Assembly: GCF_932526225.1 (NCBI RefSeq)
Contig: NC_064034.1
Coordinates: forward strand, 9,363,387 to 9,427,386
Direction: 5' to 3'
Source: Nematostella vectensis
Taxonomy: Eukaryota > Cnidaria > Anthozoa > Actiniaria > Edwardsiidae
DNA: 64,000 nucleotides
The notes below the pieces were generated by a model, which was not told the DNA's origin, ran no database searches, and saw only the letters and a list, made by a program, of their open reading frames with translations. A program made the position numbers and the translations under genes. Positions 21,680-58,978 of the stretch are shown here, piece after piece; positions within the stretch are counted from its first letter, which is position 1; the number at the start of each line of letters is the position of its first letter.

Positions 21680-24600
21680 ATAACATTTGCATACAAAAGA
21701 CATGTAATACAGAAGAGATGGGCGTAATGCAAAAAAAAATGTGAGATAATGATTGGGGAGAAAGGTATAAGAAATTAAGTGCCATTTTGTAAAGTATCAA
21801 GTTTTTGCGACATCGTTACATGACCTGCGATGACAATTCACTATGCGTTTGGCTAAAAAAATTTATAATCATCAAGCATATATATTGTCTACCTGTGTAG
21901 TTTTATGATTTATATGACTCCCAATCTTAGTAATTGAAATTGTTTTTTTTTTATATTTGGTTTATAACATCTGTTCGGTATTGTGTCGTGATGACCTTAA
22001 AATCTGTAGTTTCTATTATAAGAATGTAATGATAGCAAATGTAGAACAAATGATATAAAATCACCATGTTTATAAAAAATGAAAAGATCATGTTACTGTG
22101 ACGGAATAGAGAAGTCGGAAGTCGGTGAATGACTGTTTTACTGTGATTATCAATATTTTTAAAATCGTCAATAATATCCAACTACTTTCTGGTATCCGTC
22201 ATTCACCCCCCCCCCCCCCCCCCCCCCCCACGCCGACCAAAAAGTGGGTCATTTCCTATTAAAGAATCTAGTTCTTCCATGTGTCTCCCACCCAAACCCT
22301 TCTAGGACTGATTCTGCTATGTGTCCCCCACCTCTACCCTCCTAGGGCTGGTTCTGCTGTTTGTTCCCCTATCCTCCTAGGGGTGGTTCTTCGATGTGTC
22401 CCCCACCCCAGCCCTCCATGGGCTAGTTCTGCTATGTGCCCCCAACCCCTACCCTCCCAGGGCTAGTTCTGCTATGTGTTCCCCCACCACTACCCTCCCA
22501 GGGCTGGTTCTGCTATGTGCCCTCCATCCCTGCCCTCTATGGGCTTGTTCTTCTATTTCTTCCCCATCCCCACCCTCATGGGTATGGGCACAAGAAAGGT
22601 TTTCATCACGCCTGACAAATTGGACCGAGCCGGTCAAGATATTTTTAAAGGGAAAAGATCAAAACAACTTAAAACCTCTCTAGATGCTCAAAGCGTAGCG
22701 GTGTCAAGAACCCTTTCTTCACTTGAGATTGAACGTCTGCATAGGTTATTAAAAACCATTCCTGAGTGCTCTTCATGCCTATTGGGCTATTAAACATCAT
22801 GCATGTATGGAAGTTATTCATATCCGATTAAGTAGAATAAATGCTACCGTTTAAATTGACTTGGGGTAAACTACTTTGGAAAAGTTTATTTTCACTTTTT
22901 GATTATTATCCTCTATACTCTCTAAACTTGATTGGCTATAAACTAATAAAAAAATGTATTCATTGGACATTAGCACAATATTCTTTTTAAACAAAGGCTA
23001 CTATAACTACCCTAAATTTTTTAGATTATTTTAAAGTTCAAAAGATGTATCCACTTCCAGTTAGACTACTTGGCGTATACTCGAGGTTTTGTGGCATTTT
23101 TGTAGATGTTTAATTCCAAAATTCTCGCCTATGTTATGGCGCTGCCCCCATAACACCGAACAACGCATCGGTAATAACTAACCAAATACAGCATTGCGAA
23201 ATGTAGACCATCCATTGCAAAAAGGCCCCAAACCGAGAGATAATTGAAAAACGGTTGATGATATCCAAGGAAATTAATTCAATACTCTACTGATACTAGG
23301 GTCCTTTTACCCAAGTATTGGAAAGTTTATAAAGTTTCTACACAGACAAAACTTATCTAGGTACAGTATTATCGAACGAGAGACAATATCAGTGCAACAA
23401 AGATTAGTCACATAAAAAACATGAAAACGTATTGTAGATCCAGCTTGATGGGCCCATTTTGAAGGGGCTATAACCATGAAATTCACTCGATGTATAGCTC
23501 GAGAAGAATTTCGGTTGTGTTATGTCTTGAATATGCTCGTAAAACGTGAAATGTCCGATTTTTGGCTCTAACCTGCCTGAAAAAAGATTCAACAACCGCA
23601 CAATTTCCCGTAATACAGAGGCTGCTCGTATTGAGGCCCGTGTTAGTGCTGGTGTACTCCGACGTTTCCATCGCATTATTCCTAGGAGAGTAAGAAATGA
23701 TGTAAAAGTGAAATCATACAAGCATCCTCAACACTTAGTCTAAATCTCTTTATGATATTTATCATGCCGCCCCCACTTTTGCCCTATGTTCCGCGTAATA
23801 ATATTGGGGGTTAACAAGACTCTACATATTGTGAGAATCCAGTTTACATGGCTTTTCTTACAGGAAACCTATGCTATCCAGGGTAATGAACGAGATAATT
23901 AAATGGTTAAAATATATAATGTTTATGTTAAAGTGTTCAGAAACTAATAATATTGTTCTACCGCTTTTCTTTATACTCCGGTTCTAAACATAACTATAAA
24001 CTATTGAATAAAAAAATCACAATATATTAACATAATTTTTATTAAACAAAAGCTATGCGATAACACCTAGACCGAGGCATTCTGCCTTGTTTTTTTTTTA
24101 GATAGAATTTCTTCGTGAGAGATATCACGAATATTTTGGCTGGTTAGCCCGCACGCGGAGGCCGCTTTTGACCAGAGAACCAATCAGAACGAGCACAAAT
24201 CTTTGTGTTATTACAAAACAATATTCTTTTTGATGTAACATCGAGTATCTTGACGCACTGTCTAAAACACAAAATACAAACATATTTATTGTACATTTGT
24301 CGATTTCCCTATCAAACGGGGTTGCCTTGTTGCTATAGGAACTTAATCGCAATATTATCGCGATCAAATCTAGTTCTTCGATCAGGGAATTAACAAAATC
24401 AATATTCCTGGGCTACTTAAAAAATGACTCATAGTGGTGTCTAGAAGTTGGTGTTTTGTTGCTGTTCAACCACAATTGGTCGAGGAATTTCATCCTTTGT
24501 AATCTACATAAAAATTAAGTGCTTTTTATTCTAATATTGACTTGGTGTAAATTTCTTTGTTCTCTCTACCAGTGATAACAGCTGTACATTTGCAATTATA

Positions 24601-24792
24601 ATCTATCATTTATGAGAGCGGAAAACTATTGCCATGAGTGACATTTGCCTCAGAGCTTCTCTCGGGGGAACTAGCTGTCAAATGTAGAGGGCGAAGACAA
24701 AACGGAACTTACAAAAGGCTTTCGTAGCCAAGCGAACGCCCTCTTCTCCCGCAGAACTTCGGTGAAGTTCGCGGGTCAAAAAACGCTTCACA
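21680..24792. other. Spacer between the two CLN3-like paralogues
   Basis: No recognisable exon. It contains the C-run and C-rich array listed separately, and AT-rich DNA. Two short open frames (22476-22793 and 23546-23743, plus strand) have basic, non-repetitive C-terminal parts but match no family I can name. They are not called as genes. Confidence 0.45.
22200..22600. repeat. Poly-C run followed by C-rich tandem array
   Basis: An uninterrupted run of more than 20 cytosines begins near 22207. It is followed by about seven copies of a 45-50 bp unit built on GGTTCTGCTATGTG, then CCCCCACCCCTACCCTCC and (T/C)AGGG. The short segment AAAAAGTGGGTCATTTC at 22239-22255 recurs at 48856-48872, pointing to a shared mobile-element fragment. 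Confidence 0.8.
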
Positions 24793-27700
24793 ATGCCAAG
24801 TACTATATGGGAAAGATTCCGACAAGCGCTATGCAAGCTCGTTCCTTCCAAAGAGTACGAAAAGAAAGCCAACGCTACGGTGTCTACGGCGGACGTACTA
24901 GTGTTTCTAGTCTTCGGAACGCTGTCATTTTTCAACCAAGAGATGCTTTACACTGCCGCCGAAGATATTCTAAGCGGGCGAAAACTGCCCACGGCTTCAA
25001 TCTTTGTGACTTTCATAACTCCGTTGATGGCTGTTAAAATATTATGTCCCTGGTTTATACAAAGGGTACCTTATTTAGTCAAGACCTTGTTGATCACGAC
25101 TTTCATGATTGTCGGCATTTTGATCATAGTGTACGCAGAAAGCACAAAGCTCAAGTTACTTGGCATCGCGATGAATGCTATGGCGACTGGGGCAAGCGAG
25201 TTGGTCTTCCTTTCACTCACTTCATTTTACCCTCAAATCTGCATCAGTTCTTTCGTGGCTGGAACTGGTCTATCATCTCTGGTTGCGCCTTTATACTATA
25301 CAGGTAAGACCCACTGTCGTAACAATACAGAAAACTGAGATTTTACGTGGTTATACTCATCTTTATATTTTTTAATGAATTAGAAAAAAATATGTATGTA
25401 CTGTTCACTTGATTTTGTAATTTGGATAAGAAATGTTGGTCTTTTGTCAGCTATGCATCTAGCTCATTTTTTAGATTCATACTAATCAAATTGTTGTGTG
25501 AGACTATATCTGGTTGTTCTGGTTGAACTGATTCTTATTACAAATACAAAAGGGGGGCATGATGCAGGACGTTTTAAAGCTAATTCACAATTTTGTTTGA
25601 ATTTTAATCTAAAGGAGGTTATTGAAAGGTAGACTAACGAAATAAGCGATGAATGGTAAATAATATGAAATCAGTTTGTATTCGACTATAACCATCTTTC
25701 TCGGTCCGCAATAGGGTTTCTAGACCACAAACTTGTTTTTAAATGTTTATAACTCAAGAAAGAAAGGATCAAACCAACCGTAAAATGTTAATGAAAACGA
25801 CTCAACAAGATTACTTTGTTTGAAAATATCACATCTATCGACATTTTCACAAAATTCCCCAGCCCTATTTTATGTATCGAATGATCGTAATTCTCCCACT
25901 ATTTTGCTTGTTCCATGCTCTCATGGGCTCATGGGGGTCGCAGCTATCTGTCTCTGTATAATATAGGCTAAATTAAAACAAATCTATATTGCCTTTGCCT
26001 TTTCTCTGTAAAAAATGGAATCGAAATGAGGCACGAGATTCTGAAAAATCAAAGTTTTTTTCAATAATTTCAATCGAGTCTTTCACTTAATCATTTGGAC
26101 TCCATCTCGGTCCGATCACCAATAAACGTAATTATTTTTTATTGAATGCCTTCGACGAACACAATATATTCCCAATTTATTTAAGAATGCATTTTATCAT
26201 TTAAAGCTTACACCAATAAAGCAGAATGCCACATTCTGACCAAATCATTTACTTTTTTTGGCGTCTTTTTTCTAGCTGGTAGATCGCCTTCGGTAAAACA
26301 GACACCTTTCGTCCGATAGCAATCTCGTTTTTCTCTCTTTAGTCTCCGCTTTTTTGTGTATTTTTCGTGGTGCAAGTTACTTGATAAACTAAGGCAATCA
26401 TGATACATTAAGCAGCTAAAGTTTCAGATCGGCTAGTTCACTGTACGAAAATAAAAAGAAATAATTATATTCACTTCGTTCCCCGTATTTCAAAGAAATA
26501 AAACCTCCTATTCCAAGTGGGAAGAATATCATTAGACATCAGGCCTTTCGACTCCGGAAAATATCGAGACAAAGCTCTTTACTAAATGTAAGCTACTTTT
26601 CTACCTTACAGCCTGATTATTGTTGCTTAGTGCGAAAAAAAAATGAAAAAGAAAGAAATGAAAATAAATGAACAAGACATATAGAAAGTAATAAGAAAAA
26701 TGTCACTTATCCAACTCGTCCATGCGTGGGTCGCGGTCTTCGCGCGCTGTTAGGTATTAGTCAGGTTTGCGAAATGGAATGACATTATCTTTGTAATGCG
26801 CCCAAACAGGAAATAAGTGCAGAAACTCTGATGTCTTAGCACAATACGTACAATATTTTGAAAATACTTGATATGATATTTGATATGATATTTCGTATTC
26901 TCCCAAATTCTGTGCTATACACTTGTCAATATTTTTTCGGAAATCGAAGAATGGGCTCGTATATCGAAAAGGTATTTTCTGTTTCGAACAATGGGACCCA
27001 ATTTTCACTGTCTACCGTTACTATTCATAAACAGTAAAGGATTTTGATGTTTGAACGCCTCTTAATTACCCAAAGTAAACTCGTTTGGATTTAAGTGCTA
27101 TATAATACTTTTCATTCTGTTTGTAAATAGCAGCTGTAATCCAAAAAAGTATGTTACCATTATGTTCTCTGTCGAATGTTATCACAGACATCATTATCAC
27201 AACTGTCACTGCTATTTTTTGAAACACGATGGCTCAATCTATTGCCAATAATAAATGACACTCCCAATTCTACTCGAAGTTAATCGCGCTGGTTCGTTAC
27301 GTGGCTTCTCTATGCTTACCTATAAACCGAGTACGCATATTCCATTTTTCCAAAAGGAAGTCAATAAATTTCGGTTGTCACATCTCAAGTCTCTATATGG
27401 TCAAACACCTTTATATGAAAAAAATAACAGGCACGTACCCAGGATTAGTTGGGGGGGGGGGGGGGGGGGTGCGCAGTCGGTATCATAGGAAAAAGCATAT
27501 GTCCCAGTTTTTCGCCGCCAAGGGGTGGGGGGGGGGGGGGGGTTGGTGGTGAGCGCACACCCTCCTGTGTACGCGCCTGAGTTAATGAACAAAATATTAG
27601 CTGTAGGATATACTTTGACTATCTATTGAACTTTTTATAAATAGAACTAAAATTTTATGTAAGTTTTCCTCTTTTACTATCTAAAAAATCATAAATCCTG

Positions 27701-29233
27701 CCTTCTTCATGTTATGAATGAGTTACAATGGCATGTTATAGCTAGTATTTGTACAAAGTTAATCGATGATTAACTAACAAAAGGTCAAAATAGTAATTGA
27801 GTAAAGAGTGACTTATGGAAGATGGTAAATAGGGTGGTGTGGATTACTAAACAGCTAAACGGTTTCTTCACGCCGGTTGAGGCCACCGGGTTCAAGAGTG
27901 CCAGCGCGAGCTATCAGTGTGGCTTCTCTTGCCTTTCGGATGAAGTCGCGATTATTTCTTATTTTTTTAATAGGTATAAGCTCTATGTCAGAAGCGGAGT
28001 GGTTAGGTTTTAGGAAGTGTTCAGCGGCGGGGGTTGGTATGGATCGAGATTGGGAGTCAACAGTTCTGCGGTGGTCATTAAAGCGTTCTTTTAATTTGCG
28101 TTTAGTTTCCCAAATATATTGAAGGTTACAGCGGTTTCAATGAATCATATAAATCACGTTTTTAGTATTGCAGGTTATGTGGGAGGTTATAGGTCGTGTT
28201 TCACCTGTTGAGAAAAATGTTTAGCTTGGTAGGCCATTGGTTCTAATATAGGGGCAGGTTGTTCCCGGTGGTTTCTTCCTACGTTTTCGTTTGACAGACT
28301 ACCATTGATTTTCTCTTAGCCACAGGTAGCCCGCTGGTGTTGATAAATTTTCATTGATTGACAGGTGTCACGACTTGGAGCTGTGTACCGCCCAAGACAG
28401 CTATCCTAATAACGGCCCCTTGGTCCATCCTCATCATGATCGCATACGCCATCCTTAATAAGGAGCCCATCGCCAATAGCCCCTGCTCAAGTCCGTCCCT
28501 CGGCAAGCGGTCCAAGGGAGTGTCGTACGAGAAGATCGAAAGTGATGGGTCCTCGGAAGACGAGGAGCTCACGGAATTCGATCAGACCAAACTCAGCCTG
28601 ACCCGACCGCTCGATTGCAAGGAGAAGGGGCTGGCCGCGTGGAAGATTTTCCCGTTTATGCTGCCTCTCTTCTTCAGCTTCTTCGCCGAATACCTCATCA
28701 CTTCATCAGTGGTAACAACAGTGTCGTTCCCAGGCTCCGGCATCCGCCCGCGGGATCACTACTTGTACTACTCGCTATCCTACCGCATCGGCAAGTTCGT
28801 GGGGCGATCCTATCTGTTCTTTATTTCCTTGTTTGGGGACTTCTCCCGCTTCTTGCTGTGCCGTCACACGTGGATCTTCGCACTGATCAATCTTATCCTC
28901 CTCATGTTCTTCGCCCTGGAATCCTGGTACCACTTTGTCCCCGGTATCGGTCTCATTATCGTCATGTGCTCGGCCGTCGGCCTTGTCTCGGGGCTCATCG
29001 TGCTACACTCGCCACACGCCGTTGCCTCGGTTACCGAGACCCGAGAGCGCGAATTTGCGTTCGGGCTTCTTACGCTGGGTAACGCTATTGGTGCATTCAG
29101 CGCAGGCTTGGTTGGGTTGGGGGTGGAACCGTTTCTGCAGTCGGAGTGTAAGATGCACTTCATCAGTGAGCAAATGTATTGCTTCACTCGCCATCGTAAC
29201 GCGACCGGCTGGAGCTCTAATATTCACTGTTAA
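24793..29233 (+). CDS. CLN3 (battenin)-like multipass membrane protein, paralogue B, 459 aa
   Basis: Two exons: 24793-25303 and 28365-29233, phase 1, GT-AG, at the same intron position as paralogue A (after APLYYTG here, APLYYAG in A). Family signatures are parallel: TAAEDILSG, ASELVFLSLTSFYP, then GTG, FFAEYLITSS, RPRDHYLYYSL, LHSPHAVASV, REFAFGLLTLGNA. The tail also carries the Cys-containing extension (CFTRHRNATGW) seen in A, so that extension predates the duplication. The hydrophilic loop after the first post-intron membrane segment is Ser/Glu/Asp-rich (SDGSSEDEE) rather than Gly-Ser-Thr-Arg repeats. The 3.06-kb intron contains transposon debris, including a broken GIY-YIG fragment on the minus strand. 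Expected role as for CLN3: a lysosomal or endosomal membrane protein. Confidence 0.88.
27428..27579. mobile_element. Small hAT-like MITE in the intron of CLN3-like B
   Basis: Termini CAGGCACGTACCCAGGA and, in complement at the right end, CAGGCGCGTACACAGGA. The interior has two long G-runs (near 27450-27469 and 27527-27542). About 152 bp, non-coding. Confidence 0.65.
27855..28300 (-). pseudogene. Broken GIY-YIG endonuclease fragment of a retroelement
   Basis: Reading the minus strand from about 28300 down to a stop at 27855-27857 gives one continuous frame with two internal stops. It holds a Cys-rich pre-domain (TCPYIRTNGLPS, then a stop, then TFFSTGETRPI), then VIYMIH, a stop, NRCNLQYIWETKRKL, then a GIY-YIG-like core with ERFNDHRR, AAEHFLKPNHS and ATLIARAGTLEPGGLNRREE. 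This pattern fits the C-terminal GIY-YIG nuclease of Penelope-like or related reverse-transcriptase elements. The in-frame stops and the missing reverse transcriptase show it is dead. Confidence 0.75.
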
Positions 29234-31264
29234 TGTCCTTAATTAAGGAAGAGAAATAGGGGAGTGGAGGGTGGGGAATAACTTGACCGCCTCTTATGCT
29301 CCACTAATATCCATAAAGAGGGAAAATAAGGGGGGAGAGGACGGTAGGGGAATATGTTATCTCGTACTCAAATGAAACCGGTTATGAATGTAAATTAAAC
29401 AACAAGAAAATTAGATATCATGTTATAAACTTGAAGACATTCAGCAAATATTAAATTCTGCTTGTGCAGTGACGGCGTATTTTCTGGAAAAAAGATCGAA
29501 CGTGCGGAAAGTCTTTTTTTAGTTAAATAGAAAATGGCACACTATTTCGGATGTCTTCGCGAATCCAATTGAAATAGGGAAAAGTAGCTTGCGTTTTATG
29601 AGAGGGGTAATAACGACGGGCCTTGTCCGCCTTGTCCGAGGGCGGGGCAGAATGAGATGTGCCCCTGAGTATAAGAAAAACTAAAAACACCTACCTGTAT
29701 CACATGCGGTCATATGTGACGTTATTTTAATTCATCGCAAATTATTTTTCTTTAGAAACGTGTAAATAATTAACAAATAACTGAAAAATATTAACATTCT
29801 CATATTAGTGTTGTTTGGAATAGTTGGCTAGATTTATTTTAGTTATGCGTATGTAAATATATCGGGGAATATTCTGTGATGTGTAAGATGGTATAAAATA
29901 AATAAATGATCTATTTTGTGAAATTCAAATGCCGATAAATAAATAAAACGAACCTCCCCACAGATCATTAAAAATGTACATTCATTACCTTGGTTGCGTT
30001 GTTGAATGACAAATCGCGAAACACAAAAGTCTAACCAAACCAGGATCACTCCCGAACGCCAACAAGCGGTTCTTAGTCACATTTGCAGCCCGCTGGTGTC
30101 GAGAGTCACGTAACGCTCCCCGGGAGCGTTGCGTGACTCCGGCACTAACGGCTGCAAAGGGGGCTAGTTCTTCATGGACTTTCTCCCCTCACCCCGGCAA
30201 ATCCCTGCTACGAGCTTCTATCCAGGCAGTTGATTATCCGCCGCTGCCTTCAAGGAAAGGCCCAGATATTGCGCCAAGGAAAGGTGTAACAATACACACC
30301 AGGCTGGAGGAGGGAGACGGTTAAATACACATCACTGAGTAATGGATAGTCTCCCTCGCAGCCGTTAATTGACGTGTACACACCAGACCGAGGGAAGGAG
30401 AGACTGTCAATACACAGCCAACTGAGAGAGGGAGCGACAAGTCTATACACAGCCAACTGAGAGAGGGAGAGGCAAGTCTATACACAGCCGACTGAGAGAG
30501 GGAAAGGCAAGTCTATACACAGCCGACTGAGAGAGGGAGAAGCAAGTCTATACACAGCCGGCTGAGAGAGGGAGATTCAAGTCTATACACAGCCAACTGA
30601 GAGAGGGAGAGACGAGTCTATACACAGCCGACTGAGAGAGGGAAAGACAAGTCTATACACAACCGACTTGGGAAAGAGAGAGGCAAGTCAATACACAACC
30701 GACTGAGAGAGGGAGATGCAAGTCTATATACAGTCGACTGCGGGAAGGGAAAGTAAAGCCAACTGATGGGGAGGGGCCGTGACTGAAAACTACAGCAATA
30801 GGTTTTTTTTCTTTTAATGGGAATAACTTGTTACTAAAGGTTTTGCAGCATGTATCTGTAAATGTGAATATTATATTAAGCTATACTAGGCTTATAAGTA
30901 GCTGAAGCATGGCCCTAGGTACGAAATAAAAGTTAAACAACTGACAAGAAAAATCTATTGTTTCTTGTAGTGCAAGGGGAAGGTAACATATTCACAGGGC
31001 GCTTGTGTGTATTATAACCTGTCGTATAGTGGAAATTGCTATCCTGAAAAGACGTATCTTCCCTTTTTTAATGACACGATTTCATTCCCTTCACAGTTAT
31101 TGACAATTCAGTGCACTCTAGCAATGATTTTTTAGGTTTCCTAGTGTCTAATCTCTAATGATGCAAACTATCTAGAATTAGAATTGATCAAAACAATCAC
31201 GTCGCATGAACTTTTTCAAACACTGCTACTTGTGTTGAGCTGTCGGCCATGTCATTGTAGCTCT
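29234..31264. other. Intergenic region between CLN3-like B and the SMARCA4 3' end
   Basis: Convergent spacer: CLN3-like B ends at 29233 and the minus-strand SMARCA4 coding region ends at 31866. No exon recognised. At about 30095-30150 there is a short palindrome (GAGTCACGTAACGCTCC, CCGG centre, GAGCGTTGCGTGACTC) with weaker inverted flanks, probably a tiny foldback element. A 35-bp tandem array follows. Confidence 0.5.
30396..30745. repeat. 35-bp tandem array, about nine copies
   Basis: Unit reads ACACAGCCGACTGAGAGAGG, then GAGAGGCAAGTCTAT, with copy-to-copy substitutions. Non-coding. Confidence 0.9.
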
Positions 31265-31269
31265 TGTCT

Positions 31270-31865
31270 CTTGGGAGCGGAGGCACACTGCTTGCTATTT
31301 TCTCATCTGTGAGGGTTAGGGAACACTTCGTGCTATTTTCTCATCTGTGAGGGGGAGGGCACACTGCTTGCTATTTTCTCATCTGTGAGGGTTAGGGAAC
31401 ACTTCGTGCTATTTTCTCATCTGTGAGGGGGAGGGCACACTGCTTGCTATTTTCTCATCTGTGAGGGTTAGGGAACACTTCGTGCTATTTTCTCATCTGT
31501 GAGGGGGAGGGCACACTGCTTGCTATTTTCTCATCTGTGAGGGGGAGGGCACACTGCTTGCTATTTTCTCATCTGTGAGGGGGAGGGCACACTGCGTGCT
31601 ATTTTCTCATCTGTGAGGGGGAGGGCACACTGCTTGCTATTTTCTCATCTGTGAGGGTTAGGGAACACTTCGTGCTATTTTCTCATCTGTAAGGGGGAGG
31701 GCACAATGCTTGCTATTTTCTCATCTGTGAGGGGGAGGGCACACTGCTTGCTATTTTCTCATCTGTGAGGGGGAGGGCACACTGCGTGCTATTTTCTCAT
31801 CTGTGAGGAGGAGGGCACACTGCTTGCTATTTTCTCATCTGTGAGGGGAGAGGGCATAATACTAG

Positions 31866-31890
<25 letters not shown>
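31270..31890 (-). repeat. 38-bp tandem array containing copies of the SMARCA4 C-terminal codons and stop
   Basis: About 16 copies of a 38-bp unit (GCTATTTTCTCATCTGTGAG, then GGGGAGGGCACACTGCTT). Two variants alternate: GGGGAGGGCACACTGCTT and GGTTAGGGAACACTTCGT. On the minus strand each unit reads TCACAGATGAGAAAATAG, the last five codons plus stop of SMARCA4 (SQMRK). The right-most copy is the real gene end at 31866. The others would lie in the 3' untranslated region. Confidence 0.92.
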
Positions 31891-56358
<24,468 letters not shown>

Positions 56359-56384
56359 TGTAGCAGGGATTATCTACCAGTATG

Positions 56385-58602
56385 CTACAATAAGAAAACA
56401 AAACGCATCAATTAGTAATGTGTATATTCAGACTCATTATGACTTTGAGTACCAAAAGCATTAGCCTGACTTGGGGTGGCTTAACAAAGTTTTTGATATG
56501 CTAGGTTTTGGCATATATGCTCCCTAACAAAATAAAACTTAACGTTCTAACACTGTTACTCCTTCTCCTTTGTTGATGATGCTTATATTTAAAAATTTTG
56601 GACAAAAAAATGTCTGAAAGTTTTTTAAATTTAAATATAATTCAGTCTATACCTTTTAATATCCTTTTATTTTTGTCATTTGTGTGTTTTACTCAATCAT
56701 CAGCATACTGTAAGGCATTAATAGCATGAGGTACTATTGATAGTAGACAACTTACACAAGGATGATCATAACGGCACCAAAAACGGCATGCATGCTCACG
56801 AATAGCTCACTAACCTTGTTGCAGTAAATCTAGAATGGCATTTTTTTCTTTTTTCACATTCTATGCGAACCACCGGGAACGTCAACGACCGTTTTGGAAT
56901 ATGTGAGAGTGCATGCCCTTTTTCATGCCGTAGATGTCGTCCTTGCATAAGGTCTCAAATGTTACATCATCAGAATAACTGCTGTTTTTTCCCTGTAACA
57001 CTTCATTTTTTTTTACTTGAACTCACAATCATGATAACGTTATAAAAAAGCAGTAGATGAGCAGTTCTTTGTTACAGACATTACATTTGGAACACATTTT
57101 TCAATTTTTATCTTGTCATATCTTTGTTGCATTTAAGTGTTTAAATTATACTTATGTTTTTTTTAGTTAAGGCTATATCAACCTTAGATGCCCATGTTAA
57201 AAAAATAAGTAAAGCTTTTTGTTCCAATTTTAAAATTGTAGCTTTGTTAGTGTTACAGATGTTACATCAGAAATCTTACTAAAGATTTAGACAATACTTT
57301 GTTGTCAACAATTTGTTTGTACGAAGCATTTCTACACTTGTCCGAACTTTCACGGGTTGTTTATGATTTGTTGGACATAAAACGCACATGACTTTCCAGA
57401 GCCGACAGGGTGAATTGTTTTTTTAAAACCACAGGGAGCCAAATAAGGCAATTTCCATGCAGTTGATAAAACCAAAGTATTTGCATATGTTATAGTATTT
57501 TAGTTCCAAAATGATTAAGTATCAATCCTCTCTTATTTATCAAACAAACTATATCAGGCTTTAAAGAATTTTTTTAACTTTTTTGATTTTATTATAAATT
57601 TTCAGCCTAAATATCAATAATTTATTTTTCCAATTACAGATTTTCTTGCATAGTTTCTCTTGAAGAAGTTAATCACTTATTTTTGTTTTTGCATCTCACA
57701 ACCAGTCTCCTAAGAAGTGGCTAAATCAATTAACATTTTCTTTTATTTTCTTTGATGGAATTGTTTGGGTTTCTTAGGTGGAATTGCTTAGATACTGTTT
57801 ATTACCCTAATTCTTCAGAGCAAATGTAAATTTTTCAAAATAGTGGCTGGTCATAGCTGGCTGTTTTCTGGTCTTTGCCTGTTTTCTTTATCCCCTTCTC
57901 ATATTTTTAGTATGCAGGCTTTATTTCCCACCAAAATATACAAAGCTAGCAGATTTAAAACAATATATTTTGAACCCTGCTTTCAGCACTATTTCAATGC
58001 CACCTTGCGGAATTGGATAACGATGGTACATAATTTACAAAGTTTGTGAAAGAAAATGTCCGAAAATTGGCTAAAAAATGTCCGAAATTTCATTGTCCAA
58101 AGTTTACCCACTGAACTTTTTCCAACCAAAGTTTTAAAGTATTATGGTTATCAAAGTCATATTTATGACCCTACATGTTATGTACAAAATTGTTTTTGCA
58201 ACTTAAAGACAACAAATATGGAGTCAAAACAACAGAGTTTTATTCTTATTTTTATCCAATGGCTAGAAGTAAAACGGACACGTGATGCCGCCGACATGAT
58301 AGCAGTCTGTCACTAAAAAATCGAAGTCATTTCACAAAGATATCATCGACTTAAACATATAAAACATTCTGGTAAAGCGATTAAAATGAATCCAAACCGA
58401 CACACGATGCTCTGAAGCAAGACAAAGGCAAATGGATAAACGACCAAGTCAAAATAAGCTGTCTGAACGGACATATGGCAAACAAAGAGATCGCTAAAAA
58501 CATCCGCATGTTCTAGTTTTGGCGACATATAAACAATATTCCTTCAAACATAATGTTCTAAATGGCTGAAATAACTATTTTAAAAAAGGAGAATTAACTC
58601 AC
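56385..58602 (-). other. SMARCA4: SMARCA4 5' leader intron
   Basis: AT-rich 2.2-kb intron between the non-coding exon (donor at 58601-58602) and the first coding exon (acceptor at 56385-56386, TTCTTATTGTAG). No exon, repeat array or RNA recognised inside. Confidence 0.6.
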
Positions 58603-58690
58603 CTATCGTAGGAGCGCCGAATTTAGGCTTCCAAACGACGATAAGCACTTCGCTACTCCGCCATGGCGGTTCGGCTCTCTGAACGGAGGT
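58603..58690 (-). promoter_or_regulatory. SMARCA4: SMARCA4 non-coding first exon with a 3-codon upstream ORF
   Basis: On the minus strand this GC-richer block ends in a consensus donor (GATAG then gtgagtt). It contains ATG GCG GAG TAG at 58663-58674 in strong context (CCGCCATGG). That is a minimal upstream ORF (Met-Ala-Glu-stop) ahead of the spliced main start at 56358. The upstream boundary (transcription start) is not determined; 58690 is approximate. Confidence 0.65.
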
Positions 58691-58882
58691 AGCCTCGTTT
58701 CGAAGACGACAAAACAATACTAGCCCGGGCCCCTCTACGGACGCGAAACATATCAGAGACGTGTCGTTACAGTTTAAAGAAACTCTGTGCTTTTGGGGAT
58801 ATTTTAAATTGTTGATGTAATTTGAATATTTCTATATAGAAGTGAAGTAAAAATTAAAAGGTTCTTGTGAAAAATAAAAAGC

Positions 58883-58928
58883 TGCCGAAACCCGGGATTG
58901 TTCAGAGTTCCTACGAACTCTCCGGATT

Positions 58929-58978
<50 letters not shown>

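Noticed and set aside
22476..22793. Possible small gene with a basic C-terminal half
   Set aside because: Its N-terminal half is translated C-rich tandem repeat; the rest matches no family I know and has no splice or homology support.
23404..23743. Overlapping ORFs on both strands with Arg-rich segments
   Set aside because: No recognisable domain on either strand; possibly old transposon sequence but I cannot name a family.
28615..29082. 155-codon plus-strand ORF in CLN3-like B exon 2
   Set aside because: Alternative frame of a GC-rich coding exon; composition is that of a frame shadow.
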